Shown in pieces: positions 22,571-30,618 of a stretch of DNA of 64,000 nucleotides. Position 1 is the stretch's first letter; each line of letters starts with the position of its first letter. The notes below the pieces were generated by a model, which worked only from the letters and a program-made list of their open reading frames with translations, searched no databases and had not been told where the DNA came from. The position numbers and the translations under genes were made by a program. This stretch comes from Marivita geojedonensis (lineage in GTDB: Bacteria; Pseudomonadota; Alphaproteobacteria; Rhodobacterales; Rhodobacteraceae): assembly GCF_002115805.1 (NCBI RefSeq), contig NZ_JFKC01000014.1:1-64000 (forward strand), written 5' to 3'.

Positions 22571-23362
22571 CTACGGCGCGGCGCGCGCAAGGTCAAGAGG
22601 GCTGGGCTGTGCGGCCTGTGCCAGGGCACGCAGACGGGCTTTGCGCGGTTCGGGAATGGCGGCAACGCACAGGCCGGTGAAGACGTGAAGCGTGTCGAGC
22701 TGTACGTCCCGGACGGCATGATCCCCGACCCAGCCCCCCATATTCAGATAGCTGCGCAACAGATGCGGCAGCGGCGCGCAGGGCGTCTCCTCTTGCGGGA
22801 GGTCCAGCGTGTTGGGGCTGACCCGTCCCGGACGCAGCTCTGCCGGGCCAAGGTGGTTTGCCCGGAGCGTGGCCAGCGCGGCACGATGATGAGCGGAATC
22901 TGCACCGGGAAAAGAGCTGCATCCGATCAGCATCTGAACCGCTTGCGCATCCACCAGCGCGCCAATGGCCGCCCAGGCCAGCCGAAGCGCCATCAGGTCA
23001 GAGGGACCTTCGGATTGGCAGACACGGCCAAGCTCGAGAAACGGACCCGGCAGCGCCGACAACGGGGAGAGCTCGTAGAACTGGCCGGTATAGCTGGACG
23101 GGAGATCGGTCGGATGTCGCAGCAGACGAAGGCGGAACGCGACACGCGCCAGTCCCTCTGGCGATGTGACAAGCCCGTGCAGGCAGTCGTCATCGAAGCG
23201 GTCGGCATCGGACGCGCCATCCCGGAAGGCACGCGCCCGCAGCGCAAGCGCGGCGCGGCGCAGATCGCCACAGGGGCCGATGCGCGCGCCGTAGCCACCA
23301 TAGCTCAGACCCACAAAAGGCACAGGGACAGCGGCCTCGATCGGCGCCGCCCCGGATGTCAT
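22571..23362 (-). CDS. Second OlsB-type N-acyltransferase, candidate glutamine-lipid synthase GlsB
   Basis: 263 residues. It shares the OlsB/hemolysin-like GNAT layout with the protein at 17837: ALALRARAFRDG near the start, FLELGRVCQSEGPSDLMALRLAW in the core, the segment MLIGCSSFPGAD, and a C-terminal LLRSYLNMGGWVGDHAVRD. The two are clearly different subfamilies. In Ruegeria pomeroyi glutamine lipids need a second such enzyme, GlsB, plus the shared OlsA; this protein is a good candidate, but the substrate cannot be read from sequence. It overlaps the bamE stop by one base and lies nine bases upstream of uup. Confidence 0.75.
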   Translation of the reverse strand: MTSGAAPIEAAVPVPFVGLSYGGYGARIGPCGDLRRAALALRARAFRDGASDADRFDDDCLHGLVTSPEGLARVAFRLRLLRHPTDLPSSYTGQFYELSPLSALPGPFLELGRVCQSEGPSDLMALRLAWAAIGALVDAQAVQMLIGCSSFPGADSAHHRAALATLRANHLGPAELRPGRVSPNTLDLPQEETPCAPLPHLLRSYLNMGGWVGDHAVRDVQLDTLHVFTGLCVAAIPEPRKARLRALAQAAQPSPLDLARAAP

Positions 23363-23817
23363 CAGTTGAAGAAGTCCGCGGCGTTGATCCCGCCGATATT
23401 GCCGAAGAGCTTGCGGATGAAGCTGATATCGCCATCGCCCGAACGCGTGATGCGGCGCGCCAGCGGCACAACCTGCCCGTCTTCAAGGCCGTAGCGTTCG
23501 ATGTTTTCGACCACACCGCCGGAATCGAAGGTGATCGCCAGAACTTCGCGATCAACCACTTCGGGTTCTTTCCATGCAAAATGGCGCACATCGCTTTCGA
23601 TGTAATAGAAGCCGGAATCGTTCAGTGTGCCCGAGGTGGACGGAACGCCGATCAGGTCTTCCACGGTCGCACGGGTGTCGACGCCCGGAACGATCTGCTG
23701 CAATTCGTCCTCGGAAGGAACATACCCATGTGTCCGGTAGCGCGCGGTGCATCCGGCAAGCGAAATGCACAGAAGCGTCACAAGCCCGATCCTGACTGTC
23801 GATCTGATGCCCTGCAT
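23362..23817 (-). CDS. bamE: Outer-membrane protein assembly factor BamE (SmpA/OmlA)
   Basis: 151 residues. A signal peptide ends in the lipobox LCISLAGC (Cys near residue 23). It is followed by the SmpA/OmlA pattern: YVPSEDELQQIVPGVDTRATVEDLIGVPST, then GFYYIESDVRHFAWKEPEVVDREVLAI. BamE is the lipoprotein that stabilises BamA-BamD during beta-barrel insertion in the outer membrane. The C-terminal extension with ARRITRSGDGDISFIRKLF is longer than in E. coli and usual for alphaproteobacteria. It is divergent from the DUF177 gene and heads a minus-strand run with the acyltransferase and uup. Confidence 0.92.
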   Translation of the reverse strand: MQGIRSTVRIGLVTLLCISLAGCTARYRTHGYVPSEDELQQIVPGVDTRATVEDLIGVPSTSGTLNDSGFYYIESDVRHFAWKEPEVVDREVLAITFDSGGVVENIERYGLEDGQVVPLARRITRSGDGDISFIRKLFGNIGGINAADFFN

Positions 23818-23904
23818 GGCGCCTCTCTTGCGTTGGCGTTCGCTGCCTTTTATCCCGATTACACGGCCTTTGGCCTGCGTTCAAGCAAAGGGTGCACACA
23901 AGAT

Positions 23905-24462
23905 ATGCCACAACAGGTTCTGAAACCCGGAGAATTTCGCGTCAGCGACCTGTCGAGCCGGCGACCGACCCCGTTCGACCTGAGGCCGGACGCCCCCCAG
24001 CGGGACGCGATTGCAGCGCAGCTTGGGCTGTCGTCGCTGAAGAAGCTGCGCTTTGCCGGCGAGATCGCGCCGGCTGGCGCGCGCGGCTGGGCGTTGACCG
24101 GAACGCTGGGTGCGACGGTGGTTCAGCCTTGCGTGGTGACACTTGAACCGGTGACGACCCGCATCGATGAGCCCATTGAACGCGTGTTCATGCCTGCGGA
24201 GTATTTCGAGGACGTTGAAGCCGGTTCGGAAACCGAAATGCCCGAAGACACCAGCACCGAACCGCTGGGCTCTGTGATCTCGGCGCACGACACGATGATC
24301 GAATCGCTGTCGCTGGCCCTGCCGCAATATCCCCGCGCGGACGCCGCAGAACTGGGGGAAGCGGTCTTTGCAGAGGATGGCGTGACGCCTCTGCGCGACG
24401 AAGACACCAAGCCCTTTGCAGGCTTGGCGGCGCTGCGCGACCAGTTGGATAAAAAGTCCTGA
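23905..24462 (+). CDS. DUF177 (YceD) family protein
   Basis: 185 residues from ATG 23905, where homology-like sequence begins (FRVSDLSSRRPTPFDLRPD). The DUF177 core includes the motif CVVTLEPVTTRIDEPIERVFMP, with the conserved Cys in the position family members use. The second half is acidic. YceD-family proteins are almost always encoded just before rpmF and have been tied to 23S rRNA biogenesis, though the exact role is open. Here rpmF follows 165 bases downstream. Confidence 0.88.
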   Translation: MPQQVLKPGEFRVSDLSSRRPTPFDLRPDAPQRDAIAAQLGLSSLKKLRFAGEIAPAGARGWALTGTLGATVVQPCVVTLEPVTTRIDEPIERVFMPAEYFEDVEAGSETEMPEDTSTEPLGSVISAHDTMIESLSLALPQYPRADAAELGEAVFAEDGVTPLRDEDTKPFAGLAALRDQLDKKS

Positions 24463-24627
24463 GGCCGACACCAGAAAACGCTTGCGGATTCCGCGATTGC
24501 CCCTATGTTCGCGCCTTCATCTGAGGTGGGGGTTGCTACCCGACCCGGTTTCCCCGTATGAGGCCGGACACACTCGAAACGCGGCATGGCGCACATGCCA
24601 CCGGTTATAGACAATTGAGGTTGAGAC

Positions 24628-24834
24628 ATGGCTGTCCAACAGAACAAAGTATCCAAGTCGCGTCGCAACAACCGTCGCGCACATGACGCACTGGTCGCAG
24701 CGAATCCGAACGAATGTTCGAACTGCGGTGAACTGAAGCGTCCGCACCACGTGTGCCCGTCCTGCGGCCACTACGCGGATCGCGAAGTGATCGCACAGGC
24801 CGACGAAATCGACCTGGACGAAGACGCGGCATAA
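24628..24834 (+). CDS. rpmF: 50S ribosomal protein L32
   Basis: 68 residues. Typical L32: [20 protein letters not shown] at the start, then two CxxC pairs ([20 protein letters not shown]) for zinc. All four cysteines are kept, so this is the zinc-binding form. The acidic tail ([10 protein letters not shown]) is common in alphaproteobacteria. It sits between DUF177 and plsX in the usual order. Confidence 0.98.
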   Translation: MAVQQNKVSKSRRNNRRAHDALVAANPNECSNCGELKRPHHVCPSCGHYADREVIAQADEIDLDEDAA

Positions 24835-24859
24835 GCAACGGCAGGACGACCCCCTCCGG

Positions 24860-25969
24860 ATGACCTCATCGCAGGATCATAACAAGGTGGGTGCTTCGCC
24901 AATTGTGCTTTCCATTGACGCCATGGGTGGCGATCTTGGGCCGGAGGCAGTTGTCTCCGGCATGTCTCGTTCTGCGAAGGCGAATCCCGATATTCGCTTT
25001 CTCGTCCACGGGCCGAAGTCGAAGCTCGAAAGACTGATCGAGCGGAAAAAACCGCTGGCCGGACGATGCGAGATTCGCGACGCAACAGGCGTTGTGTCGA
25101 TGGAAGACAAACCCAGCCACATCATGCGGCATGGGCAGGACACATCCATGTGGGCCGCCATCGAAGCCGTGCGCAACAAAGAGGCCACGGTTGCGGTGTC
25201 CTGTGGCAACACAGGCGCTCTGATGGCGCTGTCGATGATCCGCCTGCGCAAACTGCCCGGCGTGAACCGCCCGGCCATCGCGATTCTCTGGCCGTCGCGG
25301 AACCCGCAGGGCTTCAATGTGATGCTGGATGTGGGCGCCGACGTCAAAGCTGACGCCCAGGATCTGCTGCAATACGCGCTTATGGGAGTGTCCTATGCCC
25401 GCAACGGGCTGGCGCTCGACCGTCCCCGCGTCGGTCTGCTCAATGTGGGCACCGAGGAACACAAGGGCCGTGCCGAGCTGAAACAGGCGCATGAGTTGAT
25501 TACCCAGGTGTCAGAACGTGCCCAGTTCGATTTCGTGGGATTCGTAGAAGGTGGCGATATTCCCGGTGAAGCCTGTGACGTGATCGTCACCGACGGCTTT
25601 ACCGGCAATGTCGCGCTCAAAACCGGTGAAGGCACCGCGTCGTTGATCGGGGACAGGCTGAAAGAGGCGTTTGCCTATTCGCCCCTGTCCCGTCTGGCGT
25701 CCTTGCTGGCGCTGACATCGCTGCGCCGACTGAAAAAGAAGATCGATCCCCGCCGCGTCAATGGCGGGGTTTTTCTTGGATTGAACGGGACGGTTGTGAA
25801 ATCGCACGGCTCTGCTGACGAAACCGGCGTGTCCGCAGCGATCAAACTGGCGTTCCAGTTGGCGCAGTCCGGCTTTTCCGAGCGGCTCGCCGCGCGGCTA
25901 GCGTCGATCACCGACATTGCATCCGAGAACGCGACAGAGACATCCACAAACGAGGAGAGCCCTAAATGA
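24860..25969 (+). CDS. plsX: Phosphate acyltransferase PlsX
   Basis: 369 residues. PlsX makes acyl-phosphate from acyl-ACP for the PlsY step of phospholipid synthesis. The N-terminal signature LSIDAMGGDLGPEAVV, the central VSCGNTGALMALSM, and the C-terminal NGGVFLGLNGTVVKSHG are intact. It ends with a four-base overlap on fabH (ATGA). Inside the coding region, 25748-25774 resembles an intrinsic terminator (CCCCGCC/GGCGGGG followed by TTTTT), though this encodes a conserved protein motif and may be chance. Confidence 0.97.
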   Translation: MTSSQDHNKVGASPIVLSIDAMGGDLGPEAVVSGMSRSAKANPDIRFLVHGPKSKLERLIERKKPLAGRCEIRDATGVVSMEDKPSHIMRHGQDTSMWAAIEAVRNKEATVAVSCGNTGALMALSMIRLRKLPGVNRPAIAILWPSRNPQGFNVMLDVGADVKADAQDLLQYALMGVSYARNGLALDRPRVGLLNVGTEEHKGRAELKQAHELITQVSERAQFDFVGFVEGGDIPGEACDVIVTDGFTGNVALKTGEGTASLIGDRLKEAFAYSPLSRLASLLALTSLRRLKKKIDPRRVNGGVFLGLNGTVVKSHGSADETGVSAAIKLAFQLAQSGFSERLAARLASITDIASENATETSTNEESPK

Positions 25970-26937
25970 CCACACGTGCGGTTGTCATAGGGCTGGGTCA
26001 CTACCTGCCCGAACGGGTTGTGCCGAACTCCGAATTCGAAGCAACACTGGACACATCCGACGAATGGATCCGGTCGCGGTCGGGTATCGAACGCAGGCAT
26101 TTCGCAGCAGACGGGGAAACGACGTCGGATCTTGCCACTCAGGCCGCGAAGAACGCGCTGGCCGATGCGGGGCTTGAGCCGAACGACCTCGATGCGATCG
26201 TTCTTGCGACCTCAACGGCGGACCTGACCTTTCCCTCCGCCGCCACGATGGTGCAGGCGTCGCTTGGAATGACGCGCGGGTTCGCATTTGACGTGCAGGC
26301 GGTCTGCGCCGGGTTCATCTATGCCATCGCAAACGCAAATGCGCTGATTGTCTCCGGTCAGGCCAAGCGGATCATGGTGATCGGGGCCGAAACCTTCAGC
26401 CGCATCATGGACTGGACCGACCGATCCACCTGCGTGCTGTTCGGTGACGGCGCAGGTGCGGTCATCCTCGAAGCGCAGGACGGCGCAGGAGACAAAACCG
26501 ACCGAGGCATCCTGTCGGTCGATCTGAATTCGGACGGGCAGCACCGGGACATCCTCTATGTCGATGGCGGCGTGAGCACGCAGACAACGGGGTTCCTGCG
26601 TATGCAGGGCAAGGAAGTTTTCCGCCACGCCGTTGAAAAACTTGCAAAAACCGCGACGACCGCGATGGAAAAGGCGGGGATCGACAATGATGAGGTCACC
26701 TGGATCGTGCCGCATCAGGCGAACATCCGGATCATTCAGGGCACCGCCAAGAAACTGAACCTGTCGATGGACCATGTGGTTGTCACGGTTCAGGATCATG
26801 GCAACACCTCGGCCGCATCGATTCCGCTTGCGCTCTCGGTGGGCGTGGAGCGCGGCCAGATCAAGCGCGGCGACGTGGTTGTGACCGAAGCCATCGGCGG
26901 CGGCTTGGCCTGGGGCGCGGTTGTGCTGCGCTGGTAG
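25966..26937 (+). CDS. fabH: 3-oxoacyl-ACP synthase III (KAS III)
   Basis: 323 residues. FabH condenses acetyl-CoA with malonyl-ACP to start fatty acid synthesis. The catalytic triad is visible: Cys in DVQAVCAGFIYA, His in WIVPHQANIR, and Asn in QDHGNTSAASIP. The N-terminal IGLGHYLPERVV and SDEWIRSRSGIERR are standard. It is translationally coupled to plsX by a four-base overlap. Confidence 0.98.
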   Translation: MTTRAVVIGLGHYLPERVVPNSEFEATLDTSDEWIRSRSGIERRHFAADGETTSDLATQAAKNALADAGLEPNDLDAIVLATSTADLTFPSAATMVQASLGMTRGFAFDVQAVCAGFIYAIANANALIVSGQAKRIMVIGAETFSRIMDWTDRSTCVLFGDGAGAVILEAQDGAGDKTDRGILSVDLNSDGQHRDILYVDGGVSTQTTGFLRMQGKEVFRHAVEKLAKTATTAMEKAGIDNDEVTWIVPHQANIRIIQGTAKKLNLSMDHVVVTVQDHGNTSAASIPLALSVGVERGQIKRGDVVVTEAIGGGLAWGAVVLRW

Positions 26938-27030
26938 GCAAAATCTTTCTAAAACCCCGCTTCCAAGCCATTGATATTGACTCGGAAAATCGCAAGGCCC
27001 ATGCTGGCGCTAACCGGGGAGGTTTGTGTA

Positions 27031-27333
27031 ATGGGACAAAAAACACTGACACGTATGGACCTGAGCGAAGCCGTGTTTCGCGAGGTGGGCCTGTCTCGCA
27101 ATGAAAGCGCCGAACTGGTCGAAACGGTTTTGAACCACATGTCGGACGCGCTGGTCGCCGGAGAGCAGGTCAAGATTTCGTCCTTTGGGACGTTCTCCAT
27201 CCGCGACAAGGCCGCGCGCGTCGGGCGCAACCCCAAGACCGGGGAAGAAGTGCCGATCAATCCGCGCCGTGTGCTGACGTTCCGTCCGTCGCACCTGATG
27301 AAAGACAGGGTGGCCGCAGGCAACAAGGGCTGA
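27031..27333 (+). CDS. ihfA: Integration host factor subunit alpha
   Basis: 100 residues from the ATG at 27031, which has GGGGAGG upstream; an open frame extends 60 bases further but lacks a ribosome site. The HU/IHF fold is clear ([20 protein letters not shown]), with the DNA-binding arm [23 protein letters not shown] carrying the intercalating Pro. IhfA pairs with IhfB to bend DNA for transcription, recombination and replication. It follows fabH in the order normal for the group and is five bases upstream of the MerR-type gene. Confidence 0.97.
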   Translation: MGQKTLTRMDLSEAVFREVGLSRNESAELVETVLNHMSDALVAGEQVKISSFGTFSIRDKAARVGRNPKTGEEVPINPRRVLTFRPSHLMKDRVAAGNKG

Positions 27334-27338
27334 CGGCC

Positions 27339-28289
27339 ATGAGCAAATCCGCAGACGCCTTCCGCACCATCAGCGAAGTGGCCGAATGGCTGGAGACCCC
27401 GGCCCATGTTCTGCGGTTCTGGGAAAGCAAGTTCACACAGGTCAAACCGGTCAAGCGCGCAGGCGGACGCCGCTATTACCGTCCCGCCGATATGCGTCTC
27501 CTCGGGGGTATCAAGAAACTCCTGCACGAAGATGGGATGACCATCAAAGGCGTTCAGAAAATACTTCGAGAACAGGGAATTAAACACGTTTCCTCACTCT
27601 GCACATTAAGTATGGCAGACGAGGACGAGGGCGATGCGGCCCTGATTGAAGCGGTCCCGGCTTCGGAACCTGTCGACACGGTCGTGCCCTTCACCAAGCC
27701 CGAGCCTCAAGATGAGCCTGCTGCTGATGCAGAACCGGTTGAGGCCGAGGCCGAGGCGGTTCCTGAGCCTGTACCCGAGGATGTGGCCGGACCCACGGTG
27801 GAACCGGAGGTGGACGCTGAACCTGCGCCGGAACCGGAGCCTGAGATCTCGGACGCTGAACCGCCCGAAGCGCCTGCGGCCGTGCAGGAAGAACCAGAGC
27901 AGCCACCGCGGGTTGATGTGGCGTTCGACGCGCCGGACGCTGAACCTGCCACGGAACCAGAGCCTGAGGTTGCGGCAACGGTCGAACCCGCTGAACCGGT
28001 TGCGGCTACCCACGAACCTGATCCCGAACCTGTGGAAAGCCCGACGGCAGACGCCGCTGCCCTGCCCGCCTTTCTGCAGCGCTCCATGGATTATCGCCGC
28101 GCCGAGGAAAGTGAGTCGCCGGCGGAAGAGATCGCAACCGAGGCCGAAGTCGCACCTGTCCCGGCATCCGAGCCGGCAGAGCCGGTGCCTGGTACGCTGA
28201 CGCATCTGTCCAGGATCTCGCGGCTGTCCCCGGAGACGGCCCGGCAGATTGCACCGATTCTGGAGCGCCTGAAACAGGTTGCGGGCTGA
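27339..28289 (+). CDS. MerR-type regulator with long acidic Pro/Glu/Ala linker
   Basis: 316 residues. Residues 1-85 form a MerR winged helix ([20 protein letters not shown], then [18 protein letters not shown]). The dimerisation helix is short, and instead of a sensor domain there are about 150 residues of Glu/Pro/Ala-rich sequence built from loose 'EPEPE' repeats. A conserved-looking C-terminal helix ([22 protein letters not shown]) closes the protein. Proteins of this design sit after ihfA across Rhodobacterales; their targets are unknown. The linker is probably unstructured. The following gene is tRNA-Pro. Confidence 0.88.
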   Translation: MSKSADAFRTISEVAEWLETPAHVLRFWESKFTQVKPVKRAGGRRYYRPADMRLLGGIKKLLHEDGMTIKGVQKILREQGIKHVSSLCTLSMADEDEGDAALIEAVPASEPVDTVVPFTKPEPQDEPAADAEPVEAEAEAVPEPVPEDVAGPTVEPEVDAEPAPEPEPEISDAEPPEAPAAVQEEPEQPPRVDVAFDAPDAEPATEPEPEVAATVEPAEPVAATHEPDPEPVESPTADAAALPAFLQRSMDYRRAEESESPAEEIATEAEVAPVPASEPAEPVPGTLTHLSRISRLSPETARQIAPILERLKQVAG

Positions 28290-28359
28290 GGCACAGGGGT
28301 CAGATCCCCTGAAATTCGCTCTTGCGGCCAGACCCAAAACCGTTATGACAGGCCGCAGT

Positions 28360-28436
28360 CGGGCTATAGCGCAGCCTGGTAGCGCGTCCGTCTGGGGGAC
28401 GGAAGGTCGCAGGTTCAAGTCCTGCTAGCCCGACCA
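28360..28436 (+). tRNA. tRNA-Pro (anticodon GGG)
   Basis: The acceptor stem CGGGCTA (28360-28366) pairs with TAGCCCG (28426-28432). The anticodon stem TCCGT/ACGGA encloses the loop CTGGGGG, anticodon GGG. The T-arm holds GGTTCAAGTCC, and CCA is encoded at 28434-28436. It reads CCC and CCT proline codons. Confidence 0.96.
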
Positions 28437-28545
28437 ATCATCACACAGCTATCCTTGTCGCCTTCTACACCAGAGTGTGGAAAAACGCCTCGCATGGCGC
28501 GCAACTGCTTGCTATGCAAGGCGGAACGCGGATGAGGGGCATGGT

Positions 28546-29625
28546 ATGACGGGTGTATTGGCCAATCAGCAGATCACGGATCTGATCGATCAGGGTGTCA
28601 TCGCCTCGGACGTGCCGTTTGTCGATGGGCAGGTGCAACCGGCCAGCCTCGATCTGCGGCTGGGTACGGTTGCGTATCGTGTGCGGGCCTCGTTCCTTGC
28701 GGGCAAAGGGCGGCTTGTCGAGGACAGGCTTGACGATTTCGAGATGCACCGCATTTCCCTTGAAGGCGGGGCTGTACTTGAAAAGGGCTGCGTGTATCTT
28801 GTTCCTCTGATGGAACGGCTGGAGCTGCCTGCGGATATCAGCGCCGTCGCCAACGCCAAAAGCTCGACCGGGCGGTTGGACCTTCTGACCCGCACGATCA
28901 CCGATGAAGGCACCGAATTCGACCGGATCGCTGCGGGATATACCGGCCCGCTTTACGCCGAGATCTGCCCCCGGTCCTTTTCGGTACTGGTGCGTCCGGG
29001 TATGCGTCTGAACCAGATCCGCTTCCGGACCGGACAGTCGATCCTGAGCGACGAGTCGCTGCGGGCGCTGCACGAGGCGGAAACTCTGGTGACAGGTGGA
29101 CCGGCCGTCATCAGCGACGGGCTGGGCTTCTCGGTCGATCTGAAGCCCGAAACCGGCAATCTGGTGGGCTACCGGGCAAAGCCGCATACGGGGGTGATCG
29201 ATCTCGACAAGCTCGGTCATTACGCCCCCTCCGATTTCTGGGAAGAGCTGCATACGACCAACGGGCAGATCATTCTTGACCCGGACGCCTTTTACATTCT
29301 GGTGAGCCGCGAGGCGGTTCATATTCCACCTCAGTATGCGGCCGAGATGGCGCCATTCCTCGCGATGGTCGGGGAATTCCGAGTTCATTATGCCGGGTTT
29401 TTCGATCCCGGCTTCGGCCATGACGCGGCGGGCGGGACCGGGTCACGCGGGGTGCTTGAGGTGCGGTGCCACGAGGCCCCGTTTGTGCTTGAGCACGGGC
29501 AGATTGTCGGGCGGCTGGTCTATGAGAAAATGGATCAGGCCCCGAGCCAGCTTTATGGCGCGGGGATCAAATCGAACTATCAGGGACAGGGACTGAAACT
29601 GTCGAAACACTTCGCGCCGGCTTAA
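28546..29625 (+). CDS. dcd: 2'-deoxycytidine 5'-triphosphate deaminase, two-domain type
   Basis: 359 residues from the ATG at 28546 with GAGGGG upstream; the frame begins earlier without support. This is about twice the length of single-domain Dcd. Two trimeric-dUTPase-like halves are visible: half one with ASLDLRLGTVAYRV and ANAKSSTGRLDLLTR, half two with FYILVSREAVHIPPQYAAEM and RGVLEVRCHEAPFVLEHGQI. It deaminates dCTP to dUTP, feeding dTTP synthesis. The Ser-Ser-Thr-Gly-Arg catalytic stretch is intact in the first half. Its stop TAA overlaps the antiparallel stop of the small gene at 29622. Confidence 0.92.
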   Translation: MTGVLANQQITDLIDQGVIASDVPFVDGQVQPASLDLRLGTVAYRVRASFLAGKGRLVEDRLDDFEMHRISLEGGAVLEKGCVYLVPLMERLELPADISAVANAKSSTGRLDLLTRTITDEGTEFDRIAAGYTGPLYAEICPRSFSVLVRPGMRLNQIRFRTGQSILSDESLRALHEAETLVTGGPAVISDGLGFSVDLKPETGNLVGYRAKPHTGVIDLDKLGHYAPSDFWEELHTTNGQIILDPDAFYILVSREAVHIPPQYAAEMAPFLAMVGEFRVHYAGFFDPGFGHDAAGGTGSRGVLEVRCHEAPFVLEHGQIVGRLVYEKMDQAPSQLYGAGIKSNYQGQGLKLSKHFAPA

Positions 29626-29774
29626 CGGCGCGGATCCTGGTCCCGGGGAGCGGCGGATTTCCGACGCTTGGCCAAAGCATTCTGACCGGCGTTCATGCCG
29701 GCATTGATGCCCGAATTGATCATGCGGCGCATCACAGTGCGCATGACCATGTTGATGATCGTATTGAGGTTCAT
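29622..29774 (-). CDS. 50-residue cationic protein, unannotated size class
   Basis: An ATG at 29774 is preceded by a textbook CAGGAGGACGAT ribosome site. It opens a 50-residue frame that ends in a TAA sharing bases with the dcd stop. The N-terminal half is Met/Asn/Ile-rich and helical (NLNTIINMVMRTVMRRMI), then NSGINAGMNAGQNA, then a basic tail (KRRKSAAPRDQDPRR). Similar tiny proteins occur in Rhodobacterales; no function is known. The start quality and biased composition argue that it is real. Confidence 0.65.
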   Translation of the reverse strand: MNLNTIINMVMRTVMRRMINSGINAGMNAGQNALAKRRKSAAPRDQDPRR

Positions 29775-29885
29775 ATCGTCCTCCTGTCTCGTTTGGCTGC
29801 CTCAGCTGGGGAGATAGGGGAAAAATACGACGATTTTCGGGCAGTCAGGCAGGGATTCTGCGGCGTTTTTTCCGACACCGGGCGG

Positions 29886-29927
29886 GCGATGCGTCGACGC
29901 ATCGCGTCTTTCCGTCACCGGAAAGAC
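29886..29927. repeat. Paired-palindrome element after scpB
   Basis: A perfect 20-base palindrome with core GCGTCGACGC (29886-29905) is followed by GTCTTTCCG/CGGAAAGAC (29906-29914 and 29919-29927, loop TCAC). It ends four bases from the scpB stop at 29932. Its second hairpin shares the TTTCCG/CGGAAA stem with the copies after mfd and uup. Confidence 0.78.
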
Positions 29928-29931
29928 GTGC

Positions 29932-30618
29932 TCAATCCTCGAAGAGTTCGGACTGGCCTTCTTCGGTTTCTTCCTCGGAATCCACGTCGCCTTCCCCCAT
30001 CTGTGGCAGCGTGCCGGGCGGCGGGCGGTTCTCGAGCAGGCCCGCTGCGCGCAGTTCCTTGAGTCCCGGCAGATCGCGGGCGGATTCGAGACCGAAATGG
30101 TCAAGGAAATCCTGTGTCACCACAAAGGTCACGGGGCGGCCCGGTGTCATCCGCCTGCGGCCAAAGCGGATCCATTCCATTTCCAGAAGCTGGTCAACGG
30201 TACCCCGGCTGACCGACACGCCGCGGATCTCTTCGATCTCGGCGCGGGTGACGGGTTGGTGATAGGCGATGATCGCCAGTGTCTCGATCGCCGCGCGGCT
30301 GAGTTTCCGGGTCTCAACCGTTTCCTTCTGCATCAGGAAGCCAAGATCGGGTGCGGTGCGGATCGCCCAGGCATCGCCCACCTTGACCACGTTGACGCCC
30401 CTGCCCTCGTACCGCTTGCGCAGATAGACCAGCGCTTCGGCGGCATCCGAGCCATGCGGCATTCGGTCGTTCAACTCCTTGACCGTCACCGGTTCAGCAG
30501 TCGCGAACAGGATCGCCTCGACCATACGTTCCTGTTCGCCCATCGGCGGCGCTTCGAACAGGCTTTGTTCGAGTTCGCCGTCTGTCTCTGTCTCCGCGAT
30601 TTCGGTGTCGTCGCTCAT
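29932..30618 (-). CDS. scpB: SMC-ScpA complex subunit ScpB
   Basis: 228 residues. ScpB is the winged-helix accessory of the SMC condensin, needed for chromosome compaction and segregation. Typical segments are MVEAILFATAEPVTVKEL, a first winged helix ending VVKVGDAWAIRTAPDLG, and ETLAIIAYHQPVTRAEIEEIRGVSVSRGT. N- and C-terminal tails are acidic. It overlaps the scpA stop by four bases (ATGA). In many Rhodobacterales tatABC follows scpB; here a paired hairpin and the dcd region follow instead. Confidence 0.95.
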   Translation of the reverse strand: MSDDTEIAETETDGELEQSLFEAPPMGEQERMVEAILFATAEPVTVKELNDRMPHGSDAAEALVYLRKRYEGRGVNVVKVGDAWAIRTAPDLGFLMQKETVETRKLSRAAIETLAIIAYHQPVTRAEIEEIRGVSVSRGTVDQLLEMEWIRFGRRRMTPGRPVTFVVTQDFLDHFGLESARDLPGLKELRAAGLLENRPPPGTLPQMGEGDVDSEEETEEGQSELFED

